64,000 nucleotides of DNA, from the NCBI GenBank assembly GCA_026419785.1, contig JAODTK010005566.1, positions 124,001 to 188,000 of the forward strand, in the 5' to 3' direction. This document shows, piece after piece, positions 12,125 to 24,741 of this stretch. Below the pieces are notes generated by a model, which saw only the letters and a program-made list of their open reading frames with translations, was not told where the DNA came from and ran no database searches. The DNA comes from Sclerodactyla briareus. Its lineage: Eukaryota; Echinodermata; Holothuroidea; Dendrochirotida; Sclerodactylidae. The position numbers and the translations under genes were made by a program. Position 1 is the first letter of the stretch. Every line of letters begins with the position of its first letter.

Positions 12125-12690
12125 CAGAGACCACATAATTTGCATAAATTGGCATATTTAATAAAATTTGGCTAAACCACTTTCTCAGGGATACAAGAAC
12201 CCATTGTTATATATGATTTTGGCCATTTTAGCTGATCCCACCTGGTGGTTCAAGCTTATACTCGTTATGTGGGTTCCCCATAGTGATATTTTTTGGGGGG
12301 AGGTCCAGTCATCCTGAGGTCCCCATAGTTGAGAAGTATGGAAACTTGTGGACCCGATAACTCCATAATGCTCGGTTCTGATCCAAGCTGAATTTGGGCA
12401 TCTGCTTCTGATCGGAGTACAAAACCCTATTGTTGTCGGGTGGGAGCCGGGCCCCTTTGGTCAAAAATGGGCAATTGTATAAACTGATATTATAGGCCGC
12501 TTTTCGCTTGTTAACTTGACCCAACCTGGTTATATGAAGCTCATACTTACTTGGTACAGGTTCCCCCTGATGATTACATGATCCGTAATGTTCTGTCAGG
12601 TCAAGTTCATCTGGGCAGCAAGGTCAAAGTATGAAACCTTGACATGATAGTTCAGAACTCTTGGGCGTCACTGGGTCAGTCTGGCAGGAT
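12125..12690 (+). mobile_element. Family C copy 3, fragment
   Basis: Diverged internal C units are recognised by ACAAGAACCCATTGTTAT, GCTGATCCCACCTGGT, GGGTTCCCCATAGTGATA and the CCCGATAACTCC landmarks. Neither terminal hairpin is present, so this is an old internal fragment. Confidence 0.6.
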
Positions 12691-14934
12691 TGTCATTTGG
12701 AGAATTCTCTCCACCTCCCATTGAATTGCCTGAACGATGATTGTTGTTCATTTCTACTCCCATTGATTATATGAGTTTTTAGCAATCCTAGTCAATATTT
12801 ACCTTGGGTCAGGTTGGGATATTACGAATGGCTTACATTGAAATGTCATATACTGCCACGTTGTGATTTTTAGACTATGCTTGAGTGCTTATCTCAAGAC
12901 AGGACAGCGACTTAATCCTCAATGATTAGCCTGATAAAGCACTGTCCCTGACCCCCCAGGTGGCACGTTTCCTCACGACCTGCTACCTTGCTCCTAATGT
13001 CAGCAGGACTACTTTCATCCCCTGCGTTCAGACTGCACTTCTAATCTTAATGTCTTATCACACTGATAGTCATCCACAGGTGAAGGACGGGGAGTCCAAG
13101 TAGAAATCTCAGTTTGAGTCAACGACCACATTTAATTCCCAAACAGGTCTTGAGCTTCCGTCGAAGATACATGTGAGTCATTCTGGTAATAAGTACTTGA
13201 AGACATGTATTGTATTGTAGCCCAGAGGCCATGGCCTGAGGATCGCTCAATTATATATTTGGATCCTGTGAAGAAGGCGACAAGGATATTGGCAAAATAG
13301 TCAAACATAAAACTGGCTTGGAAAACCAACTCAACAGACCACAAGTCTACAAAGAAACTGACTCATTTGACGTCCCCTTCCCACTGATCTTATTCACCCA
13401 AGCTATATTACATTACCGTTTTGCTATGAAAATCTTGTGCTGGAACTGAATACATGTCGCACCCGCTCCCGGGTTAATAACAGAATACCCAGGTTGGAAA
13501 ATGTATTCCAATTGGGAGAGGAAATGAATATTAAAGACCAGAACACCAAATTTGTGCAATGAAAATATGCATTATTTAACCGACCCCCTCCAATTGAGTA
13601 GAGTGCAGTATAATAGACATGTTTTCATATATTAGTATCATGATGTCCCTTCTGCATAAACTTAGGCTCCCCCATTTTCATCCAGGGCCTAATTCAACGG
13701 ATTAGCATATCAGTTTTGCTGTTGGATGGCATGTTTGCTATCATTTCAATAGTGCTGATCACATATCTGTTTATTTAACAATGCACACAAAAAGTCTGGA
13801 AAATACCCCCTTTTTATTGAGCATGTTAATTGGAAATTATGCCTAAATTAGTCCTGTTTTCATCGTGCTTAAGTTTGTCATTTACTAGTTATATTCAATT
13901 TACTGCTAATAGCCTAACTAGCTACATAGTATTCCATTCAGTACTCCTCGCAAGTGTTTGTTATATTCCTCACACTTTCTGTTCTGAAGCTCAACATTCG
14001 TACTGCAATCTGTAGTGTTTTGAGCAGTAGGCAACACCATCCCTAACCTTATGGTCATTGACTGCACACTGCTACCTGCTATCACTTCTGTGCAACAATA
14101 ATGCACAGTTTAAGATTCTCCAAACAAACCTGCTGTCTAAACCAATCAGATACAAGATCAAACTGTTGAAAATGAACCTTGAAGGGATGACTGCTGTCTT
14201 AGTTAAGTTTGACAGAAGTCACATCACCATTTGCCATAACTAGAAAGTCCTGGCCAAGAATTCTCTGTAATTACATTCTTGTTCAAAATCCTCCTCGAAC
14301 AACGGTTGAAGAGCAGGTGAGTAGGAAACAAGTCGGATCTCTGAAGTCCCCCAGTAGTATAATTTCAGTTTGGTATTCTCTGGAAACACAATAAAATTTC
14401 GAGCAGGGGATGTATAAGAAATGTTAATTCATGTTACTTGTCACTAACGGTCCACTGACTGATATATTTCTGAGAATTGCTGCACTATAGTATAGGGTCC
14501 TCATATAGGAGCCATCCTGAGAAAGTTGTCATTCTGGAATAGGTCCCCATATACTCTGTCATTGTGTAGCTGGCCGCCAGACTCTGTCGCCCTCTACTAG
14601 GTGCAGCAGCAGGCTGTTGCTGGCCATGGTCATAAATATCTAGCCCGCATCCCAAAGACTCCGATCTTCCTCTCACGTTCTTCATCAGTTTAGAAGAGGT
14701 CGTCTTCTTTGGACCCTTGTTTGCATTGATTACAATTAGTATGTCCCATTCCACCGCAGTGGTATACCCTCTTGCATATCGCAGTCATTTTTTTGGGGCC
14801 CCCCACTTGACAAAGACTGTGTCGAACACCGCACAGTGTCCTCATGGGCTTTGCCTGACCTCAAAATGCAAGCCACTGAGACTGCGATTGGCTGTTTTGG
14901 ACATGGGAGATCCTAGGCCCTCCCAGTAATGCTT
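12691..14934. other. Probable intron or intergenic DNA; possible collagen 3' region
   Basis: No recognised repeat is seen. If the collagen exon at 14935-15013 is real, its gene continues leftward into this stretch on the minus strand. A minus-strand frame at 14485-14754 (89 codons) runs on from it and ends TTFSGWLLYEDPIL. It includes a short Gln/Pro/Ala patch. It has no Gly-X-Y repeat and I cannot assign it. Confidence 0.35.
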
Positions 14935-15013
14935 CCTGGGTTCACCACTGTCTCCTTTGTTTCCTTTCTCCCCCTTGGCACCAGGACACCATCTTCCGTA
15001 CTGCCCTGGGCAC
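14935..15013 (-). CDS. Collagen-like exon (Gly-X-Y), downstream of the pair
   Basis: On the minus strand an acceptor ending in CATTACAG lies just above 15013. The exon then reads CPGQYGRW, CPGAKGEKGNKGDSGEP. The second part is regular Gly-X-Y, and GAKGEKGNKGDS is typical fibrillar or short-chain collagen sequence. GRWCPG is either a natural interruption of the triple helix or the trace of a small indel. A one-base shift near 14940 would give a further Gly after GEP, so this exon may be longer and its frame is uncertain. Collagen chains form extracellular triple helices, with X and Y often Pro and Lys as here. Exon 15979-16131 lies upstream on the same strand. The gene subtype cannot be named from two exons. 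Confidence 0.6.
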
Positions 15014-15978
15014 CTGTAATGAAAACGGACAGTCTTCTTAGTTTCTTCTCCTCACCCTCTGTCTTCAAACTGTTAACAGTTTACTAGAACTCAGGAAGAG
15101 AACCTCATTCATTTTTCATGTGGAATTTATTCAGCATCTCAGTAATTAAATAAAAATGTGAATGCAACAACATTACAATACAAAGAATTGAAATGTATAC
15201 TGGGATGAAAGGGACCAGAGAAAAAGGTATAAATAACTTATACCATTTTCGGCCACCAAACCCTAATAAGCACATAAAACACTTATAGATGATATAAAAT
15301 AAGTAAGAGTAACCTGAAGACACAGAGAACAACTCATTTCACTTGAGATTTTTCTTGACACTCGTTTCGCTGATGCTTAACATTAGCTGGCAACGAGTCT
15401 CACAATTGTATACCTCTAAGCTGATGAACACAGGAATCAACAAAAACCATATGCACTCTCATCTGTTCTGTCAGGTTGGACCAAAGCGGTCATTATCCTC
15501 CAGCCAGCATTTCACACGAAATAGAGTGATTGTGAGGTTTTCGCAACAGTGAGTGGTTAGCAGTTAGCCCAGGCTAGTTCACTCCGCAGTGTCCCCAAAA
15601 AAACAGCATCGGATTAACCATCGAGAGTCCTGGTCAGGGTGAGCAAAATACTTAAAAATTGGTAATCGGTTTTGCCTTCTCGCTAGGCGATCAGCAAAAT
15701 TGAAGCAGGTCAATGGGTAGGTTATTTGCCTTTTTGTCGTCTGGACGGTGATTACCTCCACATTAAGGTACCATACACCGCCACAGGCAAATTGCCTGAC
15801 TACTCCATGTACCTTACAGAAGATTCACAGCTACAAACGTGCTGACATCCCTTGCCTGGCCTTAGTTAGGGTCGATCGATCCTCTACTCCGCGCAAGTTA
15901 TCATAGGAAAAAATAACCCATGACATTTGATCAGGCACAAATATCATTCTCGCTGCTTCCGGATATACTGTAGAATAC

Positions 15979-16131
15979 CTTCATGGCCTCTTGGCCCCCT
16001 TTGTCCTGTAGACTATCTTGCCTGTTACTCCCCGAAACCTGGCTCTCCTGCCGGCCCATTGGCCTGTGCCCCAGCTCCACCCTTGTTGCCATGTAGACCT
16101 GTAATTCCTTATCCCGTGGCTGCAGGTTTTC
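15979..16131 (-). CDS. Collagen-like exon (Gly-X-Y), upstream of the pair
   Basis: Read on the minus strand, a strong acceptor (TTGTTTTCTACCCATAG) opens the exon at 16131. AAG followed by GTATTC closes it at 15979, giving 153 bp. The translation shows GITGLHGNKGGAGAQ, then NGPAGEPGF, then TGQRGPRGHEG, all Gly-X-Y in style. At least two in-frame interruptions (a stop after the first GKPAATG and another after GEPGFGE) look like one-base errors or decay, because Gly-X-Y resumes in a neighbouring frame. The good splice sites favour a real exon with sequence errors over an old pseudogene. It pairs with the exon at 14935-15013, which lies about 1 kb downstream. Confidence 0.6.
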
Positions 16132-16264
16132 CTATGGGTAGAAAACAATTGTATTTACTGGGTGAGTCTGCATACTGTAAATATAATGACAATTACAAAC
16201 TGTATTGATTGGGAATCTTAGTAGGATTTAGCAAGGGGACCCTGAAGAAGGATGTAATTGAGTA

Positions 16265-16765
16265 CTGACCACTGTTGGTATGAGTGTGAAGTATGGGCTC
16301 ATGGAGCTGAATATTACATGTAGGGGCCTATTGCCTCCTGATCGTTAAATAATATGGGCTTCGGTCTGGGTGGTAGAACCATGGGCCAGGCTTGGTTGGG
16401 AACGCATATGGCCCTCCAGTTTGATTGTACAGGGTAGGCTCATACTCCTAGTCAACCATAAAGTGTACTGCATCGGGCTTATGAACGGTAGTGTATGGGC
16501 CCAAGAGGTATGAATGTAAATGTTATGGGCTCTGTATGAATGGTGAAACAGGCCCATGGGATATTGACCCTAATGGCGTTTGAATTGTATAGCACATGGG
16601 CTGATGGGATATGAATGGTGAAGTGAATGGAGATGGGCATTGGGGTCATGAAGGTGAGGCACTGTATGACTCATGCAGTAATGGTTTAATAAAGTCCTCA
16701 TGCTTTAATGGTAAAGCACATGGGTCCAAGGGGATATAATGGTATTCATCCATTGATGGGTACTA
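16265..16765. repeat. Degenerate minisatellite (GGGCCCATGGGATATGAATG type)
   Basis: An array of diverged units of roughly 35-45 bp built on ATGGGCCCATG, GGATATGAATGGT and AAAGCACATGGGC. It lies directly beside the collagen exon candidate, probably within an upstream intron of that gene. Unit length varies, so the period is approximate. Confidence 0.6.
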
Positions 16766-18640
16766 GGCTAGTATGTAGCTGATTGGAAAAAACTAACACG
16801 ACACACATATTGTATGGAATTTAACAACTTTACTGAATATTATCAAATGGAAATTGTAAGCCTCTAAATTGAAGAATATTTTGACTTAAAAACTAGTTCA
16901 AGTGACCATATATCTTTAATTTGAGTAGAAATTCACTTAATGTTTGGGACTCTGTCTCAATTGAACAAAGCTCGGAGAAATTTTACAGCATAGGTTTTTG
17001 TGTGGGTGTCATGCTTGCCTAGCGACAGAAATTGTGAACTAGTTTTTGTGTGTTTTGTTGGCCTCCTTACCTGATTGAGCATCCTGTCCTGATTCTTATT
17101 AGCATGGAAAACATGAGGAATAACCCTGTGCATTGTCCGATAGAGGCGCACGCGAAAACAAACACTTAACCACGGGGCTTTACCGAGTCACAGCACGAGC
17201 ACATGTCGGAAATGAATGGTATAGGTCCCATGGGCCTTGTACGAACAAAACGAATTTGAGCAAAAGGCATCTTACAAACATACTTGAAGATTGCCTGCAT
17301 TTTGTAAGGCGAAAAAAAAAATTCTCGTCCTAACTTAGCTGAAAGTTGGGCATGAGGCCTTTTTTTTTTTCTTTTTTTTTCGCTCTCAAACAGTCCAGAA
17401 TACCCATATATAGTAATACGTAGTCCGCGGTACCGCATTTCTGGAATGAGCTGGGCTCTTTTTTTTTCCCCGAGGTTATAATAAAGACTATAAAAACACA
17501 ACCCAAAAGCGACAACATAAAAAAAAAAACAACAAAAAACCCCCCCCCCCTATAAGGAGATAGGGATATTTGAAAACTAACAAAAAAGAGTGGCCACAAA
17601 GCCATCCCAAATGTTCCTCACATTGTTTGCATGGCAATCAGTATAGCTTTTTTCCTTTACACTATTGGAGGAAGCTATCAGTTAAGGTTGTCAAAAAAAA
17701 AGAATTGCAATTAGTCTAAAAAAGCGTGTGGGCGGACGAGAACCTTTTTTTTTTTTTGGGGTCTCTGGATTGTTGGATACACCAAATTTCCAGAAACTGT
17801 GTTTTGACATATTTAGCCATGTGCAGCATGCTTCCATTAACACAAGACAAAGAACCACTAAGTAGTCAAGCAGGTGTGCTTTATTAGGGCATGAGCATTC
17901 ATTGAATTTCTTCGATGAATACCATAGTTACCTAATTTTATTTAATCTAACCGTTCGATTTGTATGAAAACATTATTCGTAGTTTACTCAACTTACACTT
18001 TCCACATAAATTATGCCGAATTTTTTGCATAACCCCAGTGATGATTCTCGAGGGTTGTGTAGTGTGGAACATTAATTTGTGTTAATTCATACACAACATA
18101 AAAATGGAAAAAACACGTTTAATCACCGTGTTCATGATCGTATAAGGTTTATAAATGCTCATTCGCTGGAAGTTTTCCATTAGCCCTATACCTCTCATAT
18201 TTAATTGCATGGAAACTGTAGCATTCCTTGCTGCCCCAGTGAAATATAGAAGACATTGCAAAGTGACGGTACCCCGCTCATTTGCATATTCCTGCAACTT
18301 CCATAGTTTCCCAGCGAATCGGAGGTCAATTCCAGTCTCCCAATGCATTTTTTAAACTTACATATCATCAATGTGGGTATATACAGCTGACTGTGTTATC
18401 CACTTGTTCAGAAAAAAAAATGTCTGGTTCGGTTTTTGGTGTAGTAAATTATAATTTAGGATTCAAATTAATTGTGAGATTCTTAATTTACTGTTTTTAT
18501 TTCATGACCTTAACCAATGTTCAAGTTCCTTTACCCCACCTTCTCTCTCAATAACAAGCGAACCTTCTTCCTAATCAACTTGGGGGATGTAGACAACCTT
18601 TATTTTCTTTTGCGGTCATCTGAAGGCAAATTTCAATTGA
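16766..18640. other. Unassigned A/T-rich DNA with homopolymers
   Basis: No gene is supported. Runs of A, T and C occur at 17312-17320, 17360-17380, 17519-17550 and 17744-17758. The minus-strand frames at 17166-17605 are mostly Lys, Phe and Gly from these runs. Some runs may be assembly-sensitive. Confidence 0.5.
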
Positions 18641-18859
18641 AACTGGTGCATATCCTGCCACAAATTAGAGCATTTGAGGTCACCAGAGATTCCTGATTCG
18701 AATGTATATTTGCACGGGGAGGGGCGGGAGGGGGCAGAGAATTTCTATTGCTATTAATGAATTTTAAAAAAAAGAGACTGCACTCTGTTAACAGGCAGGA
18801 CTTTTGTTCATAACCAACTTTTTTCGCTGTGTTGTCAACAAATTCATCAGATTTCATTG

Positions 18860-19350
18860 ACATCTTTGGCATATACCCACATGTCTATATCTTCAAGAGT
18901 GACTCACAATTATATTGTATCTGCCACCCACCACATTCCCACACGTGACCTCAAAAGTTGATTCATTTACTGAGCCTGCATGCCATAATGATTTGACTTG
19001 AATATTTTCAGAGTACTCAAGTGCATAATTTTTTTGGTTTATTGTTTCTCTTTTATCACTAATTATCATAACTGGGGTCCCATGCCTTGTTTTTTTTATA
19101 GCTTTTATTTGGCCAATATTTGCTGCATAGAGTAACCCTAGATTTTAAGCAGCGATCCGAAACATAACTTACCGGTTTATGTGTGCAAATGTGACCTACA
19201 TACAGGTTCAGCATTTTTAAGTCTGTCTGACACTGTTCCAGAAGTTACCGAGTTGTCACTACTTTTGTGTGTGTGTGAGAGAGCAGTGTGTTCTTGGTTT
19301 TCTTTTAGGTTTTGTGAATTTTTTTATTTGGATTTTGTGTGTAACCTGTG
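18860..19350. repeat. Unclassified dispersed repeat, copy 2
   Basis: Shares TTTGGCATATACC and TCTATATCTTCAAGAGTGAC, and further downstream blocks, with 11825-12120. The downstream end is not clear. Confidence 0.55.
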
Positions 19351-19533
19351 AAATTCCAAGCTTGTGAACAAGATCTCTCGGATTATACATGGGGTCCAGA
19401 GTTCCAAGATTCCCAGTTTTCACAGCCTGTTAGATTTTTCATGAGTTGCTCATAAGTGGAGGTAGTCTGAGAAATTTGAGCTACATCCAATAAAATTTTC
19501 ACAGTTTTTTTTATACACAAGCGCCTGGGTTTA

Positions 19534-21570
19534 TAGCTCAAACCACTATGCTGGTTTAGCTATGAAATCGCATTCCACTTCTATGCTATCTATCTATCTA
19601 TCATCTATCTATCTATCTATCTAGCTACTAGCTAGCTATCTATCTCTCTGTCTGTCCTGTCTGTCTGTCCGTCCTTCTGTCGGCTGGTCTGTCCTGTCCA
19701 GTGTGTTTAACATGCCTTTGTTGGCTCCCAAACAGTTCATTTGGATGAGGTCGACCACCCTTGGACACCGTGTTCAGGACCCTGGGACATGTTGACCTTG
19801 TGAAGTTAAGGTCAAGCCATAAGGTTAATATGGCCAGTCTGTTAAAATTTCAAATGTTCTCTCCTACAAATTTTTTGTGCACATTGCTGATGTTCGGTCA
19901 TTAGATGGTCTGAACAGCCTACCTTCGTGGTGTTTCAGGTTTTTTGGTCCAGGCCCCACTTTGGCCCAAGGGCCCATTTTAATGAAATTTCACACAATAG
20001 TACTTGAAGTGCATCTCCCCCACATATTCAATTTGATTTCTTCTAGGTTACATGTAATTGGGCGGCCTGGGTAGAGGGCTACCCGGGGGGTTCGGGAATT
20101 GTGGGCTTGGGAACCACACTTGGGCCCAGGGCCCATTATATGATACCATAAAATCTTGTATTCCTACAAATTTTGTTGCACATTGCTGAGTTCAGTTGTA
20201 ATGGTGGTCTAATAGCTTTATCTTCAAGTGCCCAAGGAATAGGTCCCAGGCCCAGTGTGGGCCTGGCACATCAGGTGGATTTTTTGCCATGCTTCCTCCT
20301 TTTCACAATTTTTTAGTGGCACCGTGCTGAACATTCAGTCATAATGATGTCTGACGCGGTACCTTTTTGGGGTGTTCAGCAGGAATTTTTGGTCAAGGTC
20401 GCACTGGCCCACGGCCCATTTCATGAAGTTTCACACATTGTACTTGAAAATGCACTCTTCCTCAAGCTTTGATTGATTTTCTTTGAAAGTTACATGTAAT
20501 GGTCTTGGGTATAGGGCTCCCGTGGGTGTTCGGGATTGTGGGCATATGGGCACCCACTTTGGGCCCAAGGGCCATTATATTGAAATACCAAAAAGCTTGT
20601 ATCTCCTACAAATTTTGTTTGCAGCCGTGCTGATGTTCAGTTGTAATGGTGGCGAATAGCCATATCTTCAATTGCCCAAGGAATTAGGTCCCAAGGCGCC
20701 AGTGGTGGGCCCTGGGGCCCATCATGTTGATTTATGCAAAATGCTTGCTCCTTTCACAATTCGGTGCACCGTGCTGACATTCAGTCAAATGATGGGTCTG
20801 ACAGCTTACCTTTGGGGTCTCAGGAATTTTTGGTCCAGGTCGCACTTGGCCCCGCCCATTTCATGAAGTTTCACACATTGGTACTTGAAATGAATCTCTT
20901 CCCACAAGCTTGAATTTTTTTTTAAGTTCAGGTAATGGTCCTTGGTAGACGCCATCGTGATTTGGGGTCCAGGGCCCGTTTTTGGGCCCCAGGCCCAAGA
21001 CTGAAATACTGCCAATCTTGTATCTTCTACAAATTCATTGCACAGTGCTGTGTTCTGGGGGGAGTCATCCTGATGGTTTGATAGACATACTGTTTGGGGT
21101 GTTTTGAGGATTTTCCTGTTCCAAGGTCTGACTCTGGCCCTAGTGTGCCAATGTTCGTTCATAATGGACCGTCTAATAGGCCATACCTTCATGGTGACTA
21201 CGGATTTGGACCAAGGCCCAGTGTTGGGCCTAGAGCCCTCATGTGATCATGCAAAATGCTTCTCCTCTTTCAAGTTTTAATGCACAGTACTGACATTCGG
21301 TACCGATGATGTTCTAACAGTCCGACTTGCGGGTGTTCAGGAACTTGTGATCCAAGGTCCCCCTTGGATCCATGGAATTAAACACATTAGTAACTTGAAT
21401 GCATCTCACGTTCCAATTGATTTTCGGATTTATGTAATGCTTCCCTTGGTTAGTGGTCCATCAGGGTTGTTCAGAACTTCTGGCTGAAGGTCCAATATTT
21501 GGGGTTCTAGGCCCATCATGTTAAATCATGCAAAATGCGTTTACATATTGAGCACGGTCAGTGCTATGTG
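19534..21570 (+). mobile_element. Family H hairpin-ended repeat, copy 1
   Basis: The 5' end is a hairpin built on TAGCTCAAACCA-CTATGC-TGGTTTAGCTA (19534-19562). A CTAT microsatellite then grades into GTCT/GTCC units (19585-19700). Tandem units of about 420-425 bp follow. Each carries ATTTTGTTGCACAGTGCTGA, ATGATGGTCT, TTTTTGGTCCAAGGTCCCAC, GGGCCC-rich stretches and AAGTTACATGTAATGGTCCT. At least four diverged units are present. The 3' hairpin is missing, so this copy is truncated near 21570. No protein is encoded; the 128-codon minus-strand frame at 20806-21192 is an artefact of the repeat. A hairpin plus GTCY microsatellite plus tandem units fits the HINE plan, but class is inferred. Confidence 0.7.
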
Positions 21571-22577
21571 TCGGTCATGAAGCACAATCCCCTAATTTGA
21601 ATTCCAAATTCCAATTTCCTGTATTCCCTCTATTTCCCCATACTGGTATTACTTCCCCATTAGCCTGCAACCCTCCCCCTCCCCCCTCCCAGTAATTCCC
21701 CGTCACCACACTCTAGATGTCCCAAATTACAGTTTTATGCAACTCCATTCACAAGTCCACTCAATTTTCAAGTCACTAAATTTTCAATTACTGTTGTGAC
21801 CTCGAACTACCATGTTTTTGGAGACCATGTCAGAATAATAGCAACAAGGCACTTCAATGCTATAAACAAATAGCCCTTGGGGCTTTGCTTGGTACCCACT
21901 GGAAGGACTCTGTTGAGTGACGGTACAACTTCCCTTCAAATACTGCGCCTATAGTGGTGGTCAGCCTGAGAGAATTGTAGTTTTGTTAGGACTGGGTGTA
22001 CAGAGTGGAAGGGGATGAATTGAGAATAGGCAAATCCCTGAAGGAGATGACCCCCCAACGCTACCTAAAAATGTGCACTATTGGTGACCCTTAACCCTTT
22101 TGGACCAGTTGTTGTGTGCAGTTGTACTATGGTGTATTGGAATTGTAAACTTCAATTTTTGGCTCATTAGGGGCATATTGTCAATATAAAACCCCCATAT
22201 CTATGAAAGAATATAAATAGACAAACCAAAATAGAACAAAATGCTACCGGATGAAAATATGTTGAAATATTCCAAATGAAATATGCAAAATTAAATTTCA
22301 TGTGAAATTTCACAAAAATTACAGCTTTGATGCACTTTTTGTAAATAATCTGTTTACACGGATAGCCATCGCAAATCATTCTTGAAATAGTGTTTCCATT
22401 TATTATTTGGACATAATTTGGCATAATTACTGCAGCTGCAATGGACCTAGCCTACACTACAGTAACGCACTGTAAACATAAGGCTAGGGCCTAATTCAGG
22501 CCTAGTATTATTGTAAGCCCTTGGTGTTAGCACGGTTATCCCAACCCCTTGAAAGAACACCTCTACAGTTGCAGGAA
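21571..22577. other. Unassigned single-copy DNA
   Basis: A C-rich low-complexity patch lies at 21660-21700. The rest shows no recognised repeat or frame. A minus-strand frame at 22447-22683 overlaps the next candidate in another frame. Confidence 0.45.
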
Positions 22578-22784
22578 TCACTGCGTTTTCGAGGAGAGAT
22601 GTGGGCCTACGCCTCTCTCCTCCTGTTCCACAATCTCCCAGTAGGCAGCCAGCGCTTCTTCGTCTGACAGTTCGCGATGCCATGGGATAGTTGTGGGGGT
22701 TGTGCGAAAAAATGTGGAACTTTTTTTCTTCCGCCGAGCTTCAGCGAGTTTCCAGCCAATACTTCCAGAACCGGTGGCGCTATA
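22578..22784 (-). CDS. Candidate coding exon, unknown acidic protein
   Basis: A 68-codon open frame without a Met ends at the stop at 22578-22580. It reads WKLAEARRKKKSSTFF, then WHRELSDEEALAAYWEIVEQ, then EERGVGPHLSSKTQ. The basic patch followed by an acidic amphipathic stretch looks protein-like. A possible acceptor, GATATAG, lies just before it at about 22780. A second minus-strand frame overlaps it, beginning MASRTVRRRSAGCLL at 22683, so which frame is used is unclear. I do not recognise either. It could be a first or last exon of a host gene or a scrap of a DNA transposon. Confidence 0.3.
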   Translation of the reverse strand, partial: YSATGSGSIGWKLAEARRKKKSSTFFRTTPTTIPWHRELSDEEALAAYWEIVEQEERGVGPHLSSKTQ

Positions 22785-23194
22785 TCACTATACAGCCCTA
22801 TAAAACAAGAAGAATGTGCACCGCACAAATTGACGGGTCAACGGGCCGTTTGGAGTTACGGCGGAATTTTGACGAAATAAAAGAGACCCCCCTAAAAATT
22901 GATGTTTTTGAGACCCCCCCAAAAGGTTGGATTTTGGTCTCTTTTGATGTAGCTTCGTAACCCAATAAGGATATCGGCGAGGCTCCTGGAATGGCTTCAT
23001 TATTCGGTTATAAGGTTTGAAAAGGTAGGATGCACTTGGGTGTTTTCTTTTTCTATTCTTTTTATTTTTCGAAAGTAGGTCATCCAGGGGTCAATTTTGA
23101 CCTACTTTTGGAATGTAAACAAACATTTCGATAATTTTTTTCTTAATTTGCTCCACATAGACCCCCTTATGTTTTATGCTTATCGGAAGACTAT

Positions 23195-23935
23195 GTTCCT
23201 CTTTAATTTAAGAGTGATTTCGAAAAAAAGATATGAGGTTTGTTTTGTCCTTCTGGGAAACTTCCAAGCAGTGTGCCGAACCTGTGATAGAAGAGGTAAT
23301 GGATTCTTTGGCTTGATTAGACGTAACTTCAGATTCCTTGATATGAATTGTTGTCAGGCTGTTTAAGCAGGCTGGGTTGAGACCGCACCTGGAAGAATCG
23401 TACAAGTGTGGAATCCCGACTTTGCAAAAGGGACAGCAGGTTATTGCAAACGTTCAGCGTAGGGCAACTATATAGAATGATTGACTGTCTGAAAAATCTA
23501 TCCTACGAGAAAAGATTAAGCGTCTCGGTCTAACTACCATGAAGCTGAGGCGAATTCGGGGGGACTTGAATCCAGGTTTTCAAAATTGTCCATGGACTCG
23601 ATGAGCTGTCCTTCCACTACTTCTTCAAATGTCCCATGTGACGCAAATAGAGGCCACTGTCTCAAGCTTCGTGGCAAGCGCTGCGAATTGGACATTCGTA
23701 AATATTTTGTCTCGCAGAGATGATCAATGAGTGGAAATTGTCTTCCTGAAAATGTTCTCTCTAAGAGTGTGAATGCGTTCAAGATCAGTCTTGATTTATT
23801 TTTCAGGAATCACGGGCGAATTATTTAGTGGTTCGTTCTTTTTCTTTCCTGGGATGTTGTGGCTCCGGGGTCGTTTATGAGGATTTGTCCTTCCTGACCC
23901 TTATTCACTAAACACTAAACATAAGGGTTATTTTA
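23195..23935 (+). mobile_element. CR1/Jockey-superfamily LINE 3' fragment, second copy
   Basis: The plus strand encodes the end of the same RT family as 6121-7768. It shows VISKKRYE, GNGFFGLIRRNFRFLD, LRPHLEESYKCGIP, QVIANVQRRAT, LKNLSYEKRL, IQVFKIVHGLDELSF and INEWK. Several frame changes and stops break it. The 3' end, with GGGGTCGTTTATGAGGA and CCTGACCC, then CACTAAACACTAAAC, matches the minus-strand copy in reverse complement. Only the last 740 bp survive, as expected from 5' truncation on integration. Confidence 0.8.
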
Positions 23936-24740
23936 AAGTTTATGGGAGGTGCGGAAGGTCTTTATTTTTGGAGAAGTTGAGGAAGTCAAAATGTGACGGA
24001 GTACATGGGCCATGTCCATAGAGGGTTAATAGGATGATTTAGATGGCTTATGCTAATTAAATATTACAACTATCTGAATTAAATGCAAATATAAGAAGTA
24101 CAAAAAAAAACAAAAAAAAAAAATTGCGATCACTTCCACCCCGCCACCCCTAAAAACAGAAAATGCGACGGTGGATTGCAGAGCAGCAGTAAACGCAATG
24201 TTGTTGTGGAGGCAGGACAGGCCAAGTGTAGGGGTAGCTCAGAATTAGAGTAGTCTCTTAGGCTCTGTTATAATACAAAAAATAACCCTAAAAAAGGGCA
24301 GGTAGTAAGTATGGACCATCAAGAGAATAGAGTAAATTAGAAATAATTGCCTATCCACCCCTCCTAGAAAAAATACAGGATTGCAAATCAGAAATGGAAT
24401 AAGTGCAAAGGTAATACAGTAGATAGATTAAGAAAATAGAATGAGTGTGTTTGAAAAACGATACAGTGCAAGTGCAATTCAGCAAATGCAAAACAATCCC
24501 CACTGCATCCCTTGCAAGTGTAAGGCACGCTATACATTTAGGATTCATATAGAACAATCGCAATATGGATATGAGTTGACCTTGCCCCGAAAAATCTTGC
24601 CAACCCACTCCCCTACCCATGCAGAAGTATGTGTTTTAATGCTTGTATGATTATGAGCGGTTACCCTCTCCCTTCTGATAATTTTGGATCAAGTACAATA
24701 GAAAAAAAACCCTGACAAACAATCCCTTCTCCCCATTCTA
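23936..24740. other. Unassigned DNA
   Basis: An A-rich run lies at 24101-24123. Short frames at 24351-24650 on both strands have no signature. Confidence 0.45.
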
Positions 24741-24741
24741 G

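Noticed and set aside
17166-17605. Lys/Phe/Gly-rich minus-strand frames
   Set aside because: Produced by A, T and C homopolymers; no signature.
20806-21192. 128-codon minus-strand frame as a gene
   Set aside because: It lies wholly inside tandem units of family H, and other units break the frame.
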